This document shows, one piece after another, positions 22,065 to 33,378 of a DNA stretch of 64,000 bases. The stretch is from Gigaspora margarita (lineage: Eukaryota > Glomeromycota > Glomeromycetes > Diversisporales > Gigasporaceae): NCBI GenBank assembly GCA_009809945.1, contig WTPW01000851.1:75138-139137 (forward strand), read 5' to 3'. The first letter of the stretch is position 1, and each line of letters opens with the position of its first letter. A program made the position numbers and the translations under genes. Under the pieces are notes generated by a model, which was not told where the DNA came from, ran no database searches, and worked only from the letters and a program-made list of their open reading frames with translations.

Positions 22065-24473
22065 CAGTCAAACCTCCATAAATGAAATGTATACAGACAA
22101 GCCTACAACGTGCATTTAGAGAGGTATTGCATTTAGGAAAAGCCAATTAAATTGCAGCTTTAAAGATTAGATTATCAAGTTTGTGTAACTTCTACTAAAA
22201 ACTGTATAACATATTTTAAATACTAATATATGATTGGCCACATGCATTTAGGGAGGTAGTATGATATAGAAAATTATTTGGAAGAACGTGCATTTACAGA
22301 ATATAGAACATGCATTTATCACTAATAATTTCTTACAAACAAGACAAAAACGTGCATTTAGGAAGGTATTGCATTTATAAAGGTCTGACAGGACCCCGAA
22401 CATCTCTTATATAGGTCATAACTGATCTGCATAAATTTAGGCATTTTTGCTACCTCTAAAATCAAATAAATTTGCTAAAAGTTAGATTATTACATATAAA
22501 CTTTATAGTAATTTGCTAAAACTAAATTATAACATCTAGCATCAAGTAAATAAATATAGAATAAATTTTTTTATTTAAATTCATAGAATTAAAATAAAAA
22601 AATTTTTATCAAATTTGGTCAAGAACTCGTAGAGATATCTTTGATGAAAATTCCTTTAAACAATTTCAATGTAGCTTGTTTTTTTGCTTTTTTAAAATAA
22701 CCCACTATTCGGCGATAATTTACAAGAAATTTTACTATGCTAATTAAAAAAAAATTATAACAAGACTTGTAGCGCATATCATGAACTAATAGAATCTCAA
22801 ATTTTATGAAAAAGTATTAAAAACTTGTGAAGATATTAACATTTTTGTAAATCTGGACACATACGTTTTTGCAAGTTTCCCTAAATTTCAAATGCTTCTT
22901 GAGGCACTTTCTCAAAATGAAACCTTCAAAATGTGACTAAGTAATTTGGTAGGATAGGTATTTTAAAGTCTTCAGTTAAAATTTCATCAAAAACAGATCA
23001 ATATTGACGAAGTTATGATGATTTTTCAATTTGCTTCCAGATTCGAGATTTTCTAAAATTTACAATTTTGATGAAAACAGAAAAATTACATCACAGACTA
23101 GATTTTTACAAGTTCAAATGAAACAAGTTACTGTGCACTAAGTAACCTTTTAGAGCATATTATTGACTAATAGAATCTCAAATTTTATGAAAAGATGTTG
23201 AAACTCGTGGAGATATTAATGTTTTTGTAAATTCAGACGTCTTTGCAAACAATTTTGGCATGTGATATGTCTTTGGAAATAGAAAAAATCTTTTATCAAA
23301 GATTTCTCTATGAGTTCTTGACCAAATTCAATGAAATTTTTTTATTTTAATTCTACAAATATATAGAATTCAAAATTAAAATTTTTTATCGAATTTGGTC
23401 AAGAACTCGTAGAAAAATCTTTGATAAAAGATTTTTTCTATTTCCAAAGACATATATCACGTGCCAAAATTGTTTGCAAAAATGTATGACGTCTAAATTT
23501 ACAAAAACGTTAATATCTCCACGAATTTTCAACATTTTTTCATAAAATTTAAGATTCTATTAGTCAATAATATGCTCTAAAAGTTTACTTAGTGCGCAGT
23601 AACTTNTTGCATTTGAACTTGTAAAAATCTAGCCTGTGATGTAATTTTTCTGTTTTCATCAAAATTGTAAATTTTAGAAAATCCTGAATCTGGAAGCAAA
23701 TTGAAAAATCATCATAACTTCATCAATATTAATCCGTTTTTGATGAAATTTTAATGAAGACTTTAAAATACCTATTCTACCAACTTACTTTGTTACATTT
23801 TGGAGGTTTCATTTTGAGAAAGTGCTTCTAAAAGCATTTGAAGTTAAGGGGAAAACTTGCAAAAACGTATGCGTCTGAATTTACAAAAACGTTAATATCT
23901 TCACGAGTTTTTAATACTTTTTCATAAAATTTGAGATTCTATTAGTTTATGATAAGCGCTACAAGTCTTGTTATAAAATGTTTTTTAGTTAGCATAGTAA
24001 AATTTCTTGTAAATTATCGCTGTACAGTGGGTTATTTTGAAAAGTTAAAAATTATTATATAAATTACTAATTCACTTAATGATAACCCCGTACAATTGTA
24101 TTACATAATTATTTGTTTATCAACATACAATCATGATCAATGATCATAATACATATGCAGAGTAAGTACCAAGTTGCTATTGATACTAAAGCCTGATTAT
24201 ATGCTACAACTACTTTTTAATTATAATTGATTATCACTTTGCTCCGTAAATCATTAATAACTTGATTATCATCAAAATGTGATTAAATTGCTAAAAATAA
24301 AATATAACATGTATAAAATCTTAGTAATTTGCCAAAATATTCAATTATGAACCTTTTTAAAATTAACTTTAATTTGCTAAAATTAAAATTTGGACCTTAG
24401 ATCAAAATTAAATCAATTTGCTAAAAAAAAAATATGACATATATTCAAGATGTCTGGAGTCCTGGTCTGACTG
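22065..24473. mobile_element. pogo/Tigger-type MITE, copy 2, split by insertion
   Basis: It starts CAGTCAAACCTCCATAAATG after TA (22063-22064). It runs to GGTCTGA (22388) and resumes as CTG at 24471-24473 before TA. The break is the 2076-bp element at 22389-24464. Without it the copy would be about 330 bp and match copy 1 throughout. Confidence 0.8.
22389..24464. mobile_element. Foldback element of family M3, 6-bp TSD
   Basis: The ends CAGGACCCCGAACATCT and (complement) CAGGACTCCAGACATCT are flanked by gtctga (22383-22388, 24465-24470). The interior is one huge inverted repeat: arms ~22693-23350 and ~23376-24041, each about 650 bp. They begin at AAAATAACCCACT...GCGATAATTTACAAG and meet at a short loop near 23360. 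A third partial copy of the loop-side motif (TTTGGTCAAGAACTCGTAGA) lies at 22614. No coding sequence. One N at 23606. Confidence 0.85.
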
Positions 24474-24723
24474 TAGTTGTTTAAAATCTTATAACTTTAT
24501 AACAAATAATTATTTTAAAAATTTTACAAATTTATTATTTATAACCTAAACTACAATTCTGTAAGACAGATTTTTAATATCTTGCTTTTTACAAGAGTTA
24601 TAAGAGATCAAAGTTTGGTAATTTTAATAGTAAAACAGTAATTTGTACAAAGAAATTACTCAATCAAATTAATGCTAGTCACATGCAAATGATTTTATTG
24701 GTTAATACTTATTATTAAAAATC

Positions 24724-24836
24724 AATTTTGGCGCTTTAATAAAAATTAGCCAATCAGATGTTGCGTTATATAACCAAATTTGGTGCTTTAATAAAATTAG
24801 CCAATCAGAAGTTGTATTATATCCTCAAATTTGGCG
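24724..24836 (+). repeat. Two-copy ~53-bp tandem repeat with CCAATCAGA
   Basis: Two head-to-tail copies of TTGGYGCTTTAATAAAATTAG + CCAATCAGANGTTG, followed by the start of a third copy. Unassigned. Confidence 0.7.
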
Positions 24837-25146
24837 GTCCCAAAAAAATTGGATGCTTCTTGCTGTCCCGTACTGTACATGTAGTTAAGAATAGAAATCA
24901 GTTAAAAATTTTTAGTTGATTAGTCAGTTAACTAAAACTGTTAGTTGTCAACTAACTAAAAATTGACTAATCAACTAATTGACTAATTAACTAATCAACT
25001 AATCTACTAATTAATTAGTCAACTAATCAACTAATCAACTACCGGTAATCAATTAATTGATTAGTTGATTAGCCGATTAGTCGACTAATTAATTAGTTGA
25101 CTAATTGATTAGTCAATTAGTCTATTAGTCAACTAATAAATTACCA

Positions 25147-25468
25147 TATAGTGCTAAAAATAAGCTACCTTCAAAAGAAGCTACCCTACAGATTTTTAGA
25201 AGAATTTTTAAAAATTTTTAAAGAAATCATTAACAGTCACTACATATAAAAGTTTTTATTTTACTAAGTAAACCTCAAACGTGTGATTAAGTAAAGTTGT
25301 TTAGAACAACGAAATACATCTACAGTAAATATTTCATAGTATTTGGACAACTTTTTATTAGTACGTTTTTCAATTTTTCAAAAATTTAACAATCTAAAAA
25401 TAAGCTACTCATGTTTTTTGTATAACTTTTTGGCCAAAAGGGTAGCTTATTTTCAGTAAAATATGGTA
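25147..25468. mobile_element. Tc1/mariner MITE family M5, copy 1
   Basis: The ends CCATATAGTGCTAAAAATAA and (complement) CCATATTTTACTGAAAATAA are followed inward by GCTACC. TA flanks lie near 25145 and 25469. A related 542-bp copy is at 55538-56079. The inner motif AAGTAAACTT...AACAA is shared by both. Boundaries are accurate to a few bp. Confidence 0.75.
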
Positions 25469-25847
25469 GTTAATTAGTTGATTAGTCAGCTAGTCAACTA
25501 TAAAAAAATAAATAAACAAAAAATAAATACTCAATAAAATTATGAAATAGATGATTAACTAATTGACTAATCGACTAATCTACAAGTCAGACTAATCAAT
25601 TAGTTGATTAATTGACTAATTGACTAGTCAACTAATTAACTAATTAACTAATTGACTAATTAACTAGTTGACTAATCAACTAATCAACTAATCAACTAAT
25701 TGACCAATTAACTAGTCAACTAATTAACTAATCAACTAATTGACTCATCAACTAATCGACTAATTGACTAATTAACTAATCAACTAATTGATCGACTGAC
25801 TATAAAAAATATAGTTGATTAGTCAACTAATAGTCAATTAGTCAGTC

Positions 25848-26379
25848 CTCTGAATTGATAGCATAGCAGTTAACATTCCTAGAATGCAAATCAAAAAGCC
25901 TCTAGTTCAAATCTTGACAATAACAAAATAAGATAAGCTATTTAGAGAACTGAAACACTACAGAAACCAGGGACTCAGAACATCTATAGATGGACCTATT
26001 CAAGATGCTCTTATATATCATGGCTATGAGGCAGGCTGTATTAGAATCCCAATTTGAAATAACTAAAGTTATAAGATATAGTATGAAGATTTTATCACAC
26101 AAACTTGTGGCACTAATAATAGAGATAAATTCCTTTGTTGTCTTCTGACTCTCTGGTGCTAGTGCAGTATGGCATGCTTAGAGACCCATAAGGCACCTTG
26201 AAAAGTCAGCGCTTGGAACTCTTCGGAGTTCGCCCATTAAAAGATAATTCAGTAATATGGACAATCAAGTTGGGAGTAGGAGTTAACAGTAGCAACTTGA
26301 TCATGGCAATTGGATATGCCAACTATCTGGGTTAAAGAATGAAATAGAATCTGGCAAGGCATTATGATAGTCAAAAAAA
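25848..26379 (+). mobile_element. tRNA-derived SINE (family B)
   Basis: The head has an A-box-like TAGCATAGCAGTTAAC (25859) and a B-box AGTTCAAATC (25902) at tRNA-like spacing, with a recognisable T-arm. The body is ~450 bp, less A/T-rich than its surroundings, and ends TATGATAGTC plus nine A (26373-26381). It sits inside the repeat-filled hAT MITE, whose own repeats hide any TSD. The body is unlike family A. Confidence 0.6.
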
Positions 26380-26502
26380 AATAGTTGATTAGTTGACTAA
26401 TAACTATATGTCCTATTTTTACATATAGTAATATGTAGTAATATAATATTAGTTATTTATATTTAGTAATTATATAGTAATATAGAATTATTATTACATA
26501 TA

Positions 26503-26785
26503 GGGGTAATCTAAAGTGAAGTAGAATCACGTGACAATTGGCCAATCAAATTTCAAATTTTGATGATCTTTAGCAAAGCAAACAAAAAAGAGAAGCAAAA
26601 ACCTTGAAAAATACAAAAAATAGCAACCTAAATCTACCTTGGTGTTTTAATTAAAAATGTCAAGAAGGCAATTTTGCTTATATATTATAATCTAAAACCT
26701 TTCTAACCCAAACTTAAGATGACACTAACCCTAAAGTTAATTTGATAAAATATATTATAAGAACTACTTTGCTTTAGTTGTCCTT
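26503..26785. mobile_element. MITE family M2, copy 2, 8-bp TSD
   Basis: It starts GGGGTAATCTAAAGTGAAG and ends (complement) AAGGACAACTAAAGCAAAG. It is flanked by exact tacatata (26495-26502, 26786-26793). It is 283 bp, the same as copy 1. TCACGTGAC and CCAATC follow the left TIR as in copy 1. It contains AACCCTAAAG. Confidence 0.85.
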
Positions 26786-26814
26786 TACATATAGTAATAT
26801 ATAGTAATATAATA

Positions 26815-27001
26815 CAGTTAAACCTCCCAAAACCGATTCTGCCAAATCTGATAACCTGTCAAATCTGATAAAAAATTAATCCACCAAGTCCGTTTCTGTT
26901 ATATGAATCTATATAATTTATAATGATTTCAAATCTGATAACTTCTCAATACTAATACAAAACCTGTCCACTATGCATATCGGTTTGGGGAGGTTCAGCT
27001 A
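26815..27001. mobile_element. pogo-type MITE with AACCTCC ends
   Basis: The left end CAGTTAAACCTCCCAAAACC and right end (complement) TAGCTGAACCTCCCCAAACC lie between TA dinucleotides. It is 187 bp. Interior copies of CAAATCTGATAA are repeated four times. It is related by its ends to the CAGTCAAACCTC family but the interior differs. Confidence 0.75.
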
Positions 27002-27002
27002 T

Positions 27003-27180
27003 ATTGGTTATTTATATATAGTAATAATATAGTAATATTTATTACTACATGTAGTTATATGTAGTAATATAATATTAGTTATTTATATATAATAATTATG
27101 TAGTAATATAGTATTATTACTACATGTAATAATATGTAATAATATAATATTATTTACTATATTAACTTTAACTTTTATTT
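27003..27180. repeat. ATGTAGTAATAT simple repeat
   Basis: Repeats of TAGTAATATAATATTA and TACATGTAGTAATA are found here and also at 26422-26500, 26790-26815 and 27990-28100. A microsatellite-like A/T repeat that has attracted several insertions. Confidence 0.6.
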
Positions 27181-28197
27181 CTTTATAATTTACACCTTTA
27201 ATTACAACTCACATTTTTAAACACAACTTATAGTCACCAACAATAATGAGATTTGTTTATATTAACTTGCAAAAAGAACTTATTTTAACTTATTTCCTTA
27301 TTTCTATACTTATACTTATATGTATATAACTTTTTACTATTATATACTAATACATACTGATAATTATAAATATACAAATAATTCTTTGCATGCATAAAAC
27401 TCTACTGAGCCCAACTATATGATTTTAGGTTTGATTGCTAACTCTAATAAACTCTGCATGCATAAACTTTACTGATCTAACTAATATATCCTTATAATCA
27501 ATTATTTATTTAATATCATATGACTTCAGGTTCAAAGGTTTGATTACATTTACTACTAATGTATTCAGCAGCTGTGATTATCAAATAATATTTGAATTAG
27601 CCAATTGCACATTGAATAAAGTATCATTTACATATAAAATAAAAGCATTTCTATTTGTACACGAGGTGTTGAATACTGTATTACACAAATCATATAGAAA
27701 AATGCAGTATGCAGATCATTTTTTGTACAACAAACATAAAGAAAAGAAACAAAAATTAATTGTATCTTAAAATTTTACTTAAGAAACAATCTATGGGCTC
27801 TAAGAAAAAAATTTTTTGTAAAATTTTGGTATAAACTATGCCACTCTGCCCCATCCCAGTTCTTACCCTAACCCTAATATTAATTAAATTATTTTTTATT
27901 TTAATAAAAAATCTTTTAATTTATAAAAATTATTATACCCGTGTTCAAACACCCTGTGTACAATTAATTATTTTTTAAAAATAATTACTACATTTAATAT
28001 ATATTAATATATAATAATAATTACTATATGATGTAGTAAATATTACTACAATTACTACTTTTTGTAGTAAATAATTACTATATACTACATATCACAATTT
28101 GAATTACAATACTATTTACTAGTTCAAAGTATACAATTTAGTGCACTTACTCCTACTTACAAGGCTCTACAAAGGATTAAATGCCCCAAACAATATA
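27181..28197. other. AT-rich stretch, no supported gene
   Basis: A 76-aa frame at 27540-27770 has mixed composition but no recognised domain and no neighbours, so it is left uncalled. TTACCCTAACCCTAATATT lies at 27866. Confidence 0.4.
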
Positions 28198-28880
28198 TAG
28201 TCAAACCTCTATAAATGCAACTTATACAGACAAGCCTACAATATGCATTTAGTGAGGTACAGTCAAACCTCTATAAATGCAACTTTACAGACAAGTCTAC
28301 AACATGCATTTAGGGAAGTATTACATTTAGAGAGAGCCAATTAAATTGTAGCTTTAAATATTAGATTATCAAGTTTGTGTAACTTTTACTAAAAATTGTA
28401 TAACCTATTTTAAATACTAAAATTTGATTGGCTACTGCATTTATGAAAGTAGCATGATATAGAAAATTATTTGGAAAAACATGCATTTACATAATATAAA
28501 ACATGCATTTAGTACTAATAATTTCTTATAGACAAGACAAAAACATGCATTTAGGGAGGTATTGTATTTATGGAAGTTGTATTTATAGAGGTCTGACTGT
28601 ATTGCATTTAGAAAGAGCCAATTAAATTGCAGCTTTAAATATTAGATTATCAAGTTTGTATAACTTCTACTAAAAACTATATAACCTATCTTAAATACTA
28701 AAATTTGATTGGCTACATGCATTTATTGAGGTAGTATGATATAGAAAATTATTTGAAAAAACATGCATTTACAGAATATAGAATATTCATTTAGCACTAC
28801 TAATTTCTTACAGACAAGACAAAAATATGCATTTAGAGAGGTACTGAATTATAGAGATTGCATTTATAAAGATTTGACTG
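28198..28880. mobile_element. pogo/Tigger MITE, copy 3 (outer)
   Basis: It begins TAGTCAAACCTCTATAAATG after TA and ends GATTTGACTG before TA (28881). It is interrupted after GAGGTA (28259) by a second full copy (28260-28599) and then resumes TATTGCATTTAGAAAGAGCC. The inner copy thus used a TA inside the outer copy. Confidence 0.85.
28260..28599. mobile_element. pogo/Tigger MITE, copy 4 (inner, nested)
   Basis: The ends CAGTCAAACCTCTATAAATG and (complement) CAGTCAGACCTCTATAAATA are flanked by TA (28258-28259, 28600-28601). It is 340 bp, nearly the length of copy 1. Inserted in the outer copy of the same family. Confidence 0.85.
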
Positions 28881-29442
28881 TACTAAGCCAATTATTAATC
28901 TATAATAACAGACAGAACCAGATAAGTTACAGATTTTAAAAATGCTATACTATACAAAGTCAAAGATAGAATTGACCAAAAAAGGCTATAACACCTTTTT
29001 TTGATGCATATACTACAACTCTAATTTGCAGAATTACCAGAAAGCATACTAGCTATACTTTTATAGTAAATACATTACCACTCTTTTTCCAAATACATTT
29101 ATCAAATATAGTATGTCTTATATATATAAACAATACTATATAGATAGTACATACCAAAGCACAGTTGGAGCAAGTCATCACTACTGCTTTCTCCTTTTAT
29201 GACCTCACAAATATTCAGGTTAATCTAATAAAATTCATACTAGCTACAAACTTCTAGGACTCTAATACCTATATTACATTTTGCTCTATTCTAATACTGC
29301 TTTTTGCTTCCTTGAATATTAGTTCTCTTAAATTTTTAAACATGATTTAATGTACAAAATTATTACTACAGAAACCATATCAAGTATACAAAAACTCTAA
29401 CAGGTTCAAATTAAAGAAGAACAAATTATTTATATTAGGGCA

Positions 29443-29585
29443 GTGACAGATATTATGTAATATCCTAGAGGGGGTCAAAAAAAATTTTTACATAAGACTA
29501 ATTATACAATTTGATTGGCTAATTGGTCTTATGTGGGGGATAGCTCTCTGATAAAATGATATTACATAATATCTGTCACGGTCCT
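29443..29585. mobile_element. Harbinger-like MITE, TTA TSD
   Basis: The ends GGGCAGTGACAGATATTATG and (complement) GGACCGTGACAGATATTATG have TTA on both outer sides. The inner ACATAAGACTAA...TTGGTCTTATGT is inverted too, so nearly the whole ~140 bp is a hairpin. Its ends match the large element at 11922-14514. Confidence 0.8.
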
Positions 29586-29691
29586 TATCAATACTATTAT
29601 TCTTATCAGACTTATCTACTGAGTTCAAAATACTAACCTATTAGTTACAATCTGTAAAGCCATACTAACATTTTACTAACATTATTAAATA

Positions 29692-29899
29692 TTGTAGCTG
29701 ATGCTGAAAATGGCTGATGCTGAAATTTGGGGTCATGGTTTGAAAATATATGCCTTGCTAAAATCCACATATACTCTTTAATAATTAATTCTAATCCTAA
29801 ACCCTAACCTCAACCCTAAAAAAAAGTGGACAAAATTATTCCAAAAAATTTTTAAAAAATTTGTATTAACATAGGTCAAAATTTTAGCATCAGCTACAA
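29692..29899. mobile_element. MITE with 9-bp TSD
   Basis: The ends TTGTAGCTGATGCTGAAAAT and (complement) TTGTAGCTGATGCTAAAATT are flanked by exact tattaaata (29683-29691, 29900-29908). It is 208 bp. It contains TAAACCCTAACCTCAACCCT. A 9-bp TSD is typical of Mutator-like elements. Confidence 0.8.
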
Positions 29900-29908
29900 T
29901 ATTAAATA

Positions 29909-30300
29909 TAAGGCAGGCCTTACTAGGTTAGTCCCAAATTCCTTCTTACTCTATTACAGAATATATACAGTAAAACAAGTTAGTAATATTTAACACCTTC
30001 AATATTTCTTTGACTTTATCAAACCATCAATTAAAGATCTGCATATATGCAGTACTACTAACACATCCATTTTAACTTAACCTTTAGTATTTTCTTTACC
30101 CAACAGTAAAACTACCATAGCACTAATAATCATTACATTATATGAACTAAATTTAAGCATATCTAATAATATAAACTCTTGGCCTATTTCTATACAAAAC
30201 CTAGGAACCAGGAATAGTAAATGACCTGCATCAGCAAATTTATAGTAGTGAAATCTTTTAAAAAATCTTGTGAACCTGTGAAATCTTTTGAAAAAACTTG
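29909..30300. other. AT-rich spacer
   Basis: Nothing recognised. Confidence 0.45.
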
Positions 30301-31740
30301 CAAAACTGCAATATATTTTAAATATTTCACAATATATTTAAAATATTTAGGTTTTGAAATATTTTGAAAGAGATTTTGAAATATTTTTTGAAATATTTTT
30401 TGAAATATTTTATTTAAAATGTTTCTAAAGTAATTTTAAAATATTTTTTAAAATATTTTAGTTCAAAATAATTCAAAATATTTTCAAAATATTTTAGATC
30501 TAAAAAACCAAGCTAGATCAGTAGATCTGTAAACTGGATTATACCAAGGGTTTATTGTACTATAGTTTCAAAATACTTCAAAATTTTGTACAATGTATCA
30601 AAATTAATCTATAAATTCTGTATTACAAGATCAGATTAGATCTTTTGTTTATAAATTAGATCTTCAATTTAGTTTTACATTGTTTTTTCATTCCTTTTTT
30701 GTTTTCATTTGTTTTTTTTTTGTTTTTGGTTTGTTTTTGGTTTTATTTTGTTTTTTTTTTTTTTTTTTNATTTTTTTCATACTTTACAAGAATGCTAGCC
30801 CTTTGCAAGAAAACTAAGAACTTTTTAGAACTTTGCAAAAACACCAATTTGACTTTGCAAGCCAACTCAGACTTTCAACACTTTGCAAGAACACACAATG
30901 ATTTCTCCTACAATTTCTAAATTTCCAAAAATGCTTCTTTAGTGAATAATTTAGTTAGGCACAAGGTTTTACAAGTTTTTACAAAGTTTTACTTCTTTTA
31001 TTTTTTTATTTAATTTTTGATTTTTGATTTTTTGGTTTTTTTTTAAATTTTTTTTTTATAAATTTATTTTATTCTGGCACTTTGTGAGAACACAACTCTT
31101 ACTTTCTGGCACTTTGCAAGAAAATTAACCCAGACTTTTTTAGCACTTTGCAAGCAAACACAGACTTTTCTGGCACTTTGCAAGAACATTAACCTAGCAC
31201 TTTACAAAAACACAGCTTAATTTTGGCAATTTCTGAATTTGCAAGAACACAAACTCTTATTTTAGAGAAATAGAGATTCGGTCTTCATTTATTTTTTTTG
31301 ATTAAGATAGCTTGCATATTTTGCTTTTTTCAGTTGTTTTTTTTTTTTTTTACTTATTTTTATCTTATTTTATTTCTTCCTGACTTCTTAGCACTTTGCA
31401 AGAAAACAACCTTACTTTTCCTGCACTTTACAAGAACACAAACTCTAACTCTCTAGTACTTTGCAAGAACATACTAGATTTCTCTGGCAATTTGCAAGAA
31501 TATCAACACTTACTTCTGAGAAATGGTTTTTTTTTATTTTTCACTTCTCTACTATTTTTAGGAAGTATTTAGAAAAAGAGGGAAATAAAGGTGATAGTCA
31601 AAAAAAACAAAAGAAATAGCTGAAACAAAGACAATAGTTAAAACAAAGCAGCAAAGATAATAGCTAACTGCAGGGTGTGTGAAAATAAGTGTGTAGGGCT
31701 AGTTTTTTATTTTTTCTTCTACAAATAGTAATAGAATTAG
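30300..31740 (+). repeat. Dispersed T-rich repeat R4, copy 1
   Basis: It is colinear with 53370-54660. Shared blocks include AACCAAGCTRGATCAGTAGA followed by TCTGTAA, ATTATACCAAG, long T tracts (30690-30780), and many copies of GGCACTTTGCAAGAACAC spaced 40-60 bp apart. The 5' part (30330-30500) is a run of TTTTGAAATATTTT repeats. The Phe-rich ORFs across the T tracts are artefacts of composition. No coding function proposed. One N at 30770. Confidence 0.75.
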
Positions 31741-31881
31741 ATGTGACAAAGTATGAAAGTAGTTAAAATAATTATTACTTTCATCATCCACTAGTTTTAG
31801 TAATTCGTTGATATTGAGAATTAAGAACCATGAAAAGATAATTTGAGTGATCTCTTTGAATATTCAATTAATAAAGTGTTT

Positions 31882-32343
31882 CAGAGTTAATGTTCAGGTT
31901 TCTGATTTCGAATTAATGACGAATTAAATTAGTGACGTATTCAATTCGAAAAAGTGATTTATAAATCCTATTTATTTTTATTTGCAAGCTTATTTATGCT
32001 TTTTATGATTGTAAATGTCTTTCGAAATTATATCTAGTTATGATATTTATTAATTTATTAGAATGTTTCAGAATCAATTTATTTTGAAAATAAGTAGGAG
32101 TTTGAAAAGTCCGTATCTGTTTTGAAATTTCAAAATCAAAATGAAATAGGAGTTAAAGTTATCCGGAGATAAAATAAGCAAATTTTTTTTAATACAATTT
32201 CGAAAGAAAATTTACAATCATAAAAGTATTCATTATTATATAACTAAGCTTACAAATAAAAATAAATGGGATTTATAAATCACTGATTTCGAAATAATTA
32301 CAACTAATTTAATTTGAAATCAGAAATCTGAACATTAGCTCTG
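31882..32343. mobile_element. Foldback/MITE with ~150-bp inverted arms
   Basis: The left arm from CAGAGTTAATGTTCAGGTTT and right arm (complement) CAGAGCTAATGTTCAGATTT continue inward through TGATTTATAAATCCYATTTA, then TTTTTATTTGYAAGCTTA, to CTTTCGAAAT. No TSD identified. The central ~140 bp resembles 32640-32740. Confidence 0.7.
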
Positions 32344-33378
32344 AATATGAATGAGCTAAGTAATTTTATAAACAATAATGTCCTATCCTTTACTTAATAA
32401 TATATATTAAGTATTATAATATTAAATAATTATTGCATTCTATTACTTATTATGTATACAAAATACATGATAACAGTCGGAGACAAGTGATCAAAATTGA
32501 TTGAACCAAAATTGCTGCTAAGAATAAAATTCTTGTAAAATTATGATTGTTACTTATTGCAGGGTAATATAAAGCAATATTAAGATATGTAACTGAGAAA
32601 AACCCTATAATGAAAGCATCACATGATAATAATATATTACAAAAAATATTACTCATATTATCTCCTATTTCATTTTCTGATTTCGAAATTTCAAACACCA
32701 ATTTATTTTCAGAATAAGATAACTCTAAAATATCCGAATGGCAAAATTTTCAAAGCCAGGGATAATACAAAGATAATCTTTTGTAAAATAGTTGTAATTG
32801 AAATTATTAACTCAATTTTTTTTTACCAATAAAAAAAAATCTGAGTTACGCAGTATTATTTAAATATCCATTATAATGATAAACACAATTGACCCACTTA
32901 AATATTTTCCGATAAGTAAAATTTATTCCACGATGCCCCAAAAAAATAAATGATATTATTTACTTCGCAAACAAACTTAATAATGACGAATGACTCACAT
33001 CAAATGGAGAATTGAATTATCTAAATCTACCAAATAATGCAAAATTCTCATAATACTACTTATTATTTATAGCAACACGCCGATCTAGTAATTGGTCCAT
33101 TTATCTGACAATCCGGAAACCGATATTTTATTGTAGTTAACAGAGTAAAATTATGCATATCCGGTTAATCCGATTTGTATTCAAAAGATGGCCAATTTTC
33201 ATAGATAATTACTCCGGGTTTTTAAAATAAAATTCTGGCCTCATGATAATTAAAACTCAATAATGAAAGTTTATTCTCGCTGTTCGAAATTTTCAATTAA
33301 TGGTCTGATATTTACTCAACATTCCACCTCTTTTTCAATTGGAGAAAAGAAAGACGCCTAAGGGTGTAAATTTCCTTT
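32344..33378. other. Intergenic 3' of the adenylation gene
   Basis: The two overlapping short ORFs at 32450-32832 are on opposite strands and look like chance. No reductase domain or other extension of the upstream gene is seen here. Confidence 0.45.

Larger units (their letters stand above)
24886..26421. mobile_element. hAT MITE family M4, copy with nested insertions
   Basis: It opens TAAGAATAGAAATCAG and closes with the degenerate complement (ACTATATGTCCTATTTTTA). The flanks catgtagt / catatagt agree at 7 of 8 positions. The interior is dominated by GACTAATCAACTAATT-type ~8-11-bp repeats (24895-25140, 25480-25850, 26380-26400). The compact copy at 41769-41963 has the same start, GTTAAAAATTTTTAGTYGAT, and the same end. 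A mariner MITE (25147-25468) and a SINE (25848-26379) are inserted in it. Confidence 0.7.

Noticed and set aside
25850..25925. Second tRNA gene candidate
   Set aside because: Same reasoning: tRNA-like arms but degenerate stems and a poly(A)-tailed body; called a SINE.
27540..27770. 76-aa plus-strand protein
   Set aside because: Mixed composition but no domain, homologous text or splice context; could be chance in A/T-rich DNA.
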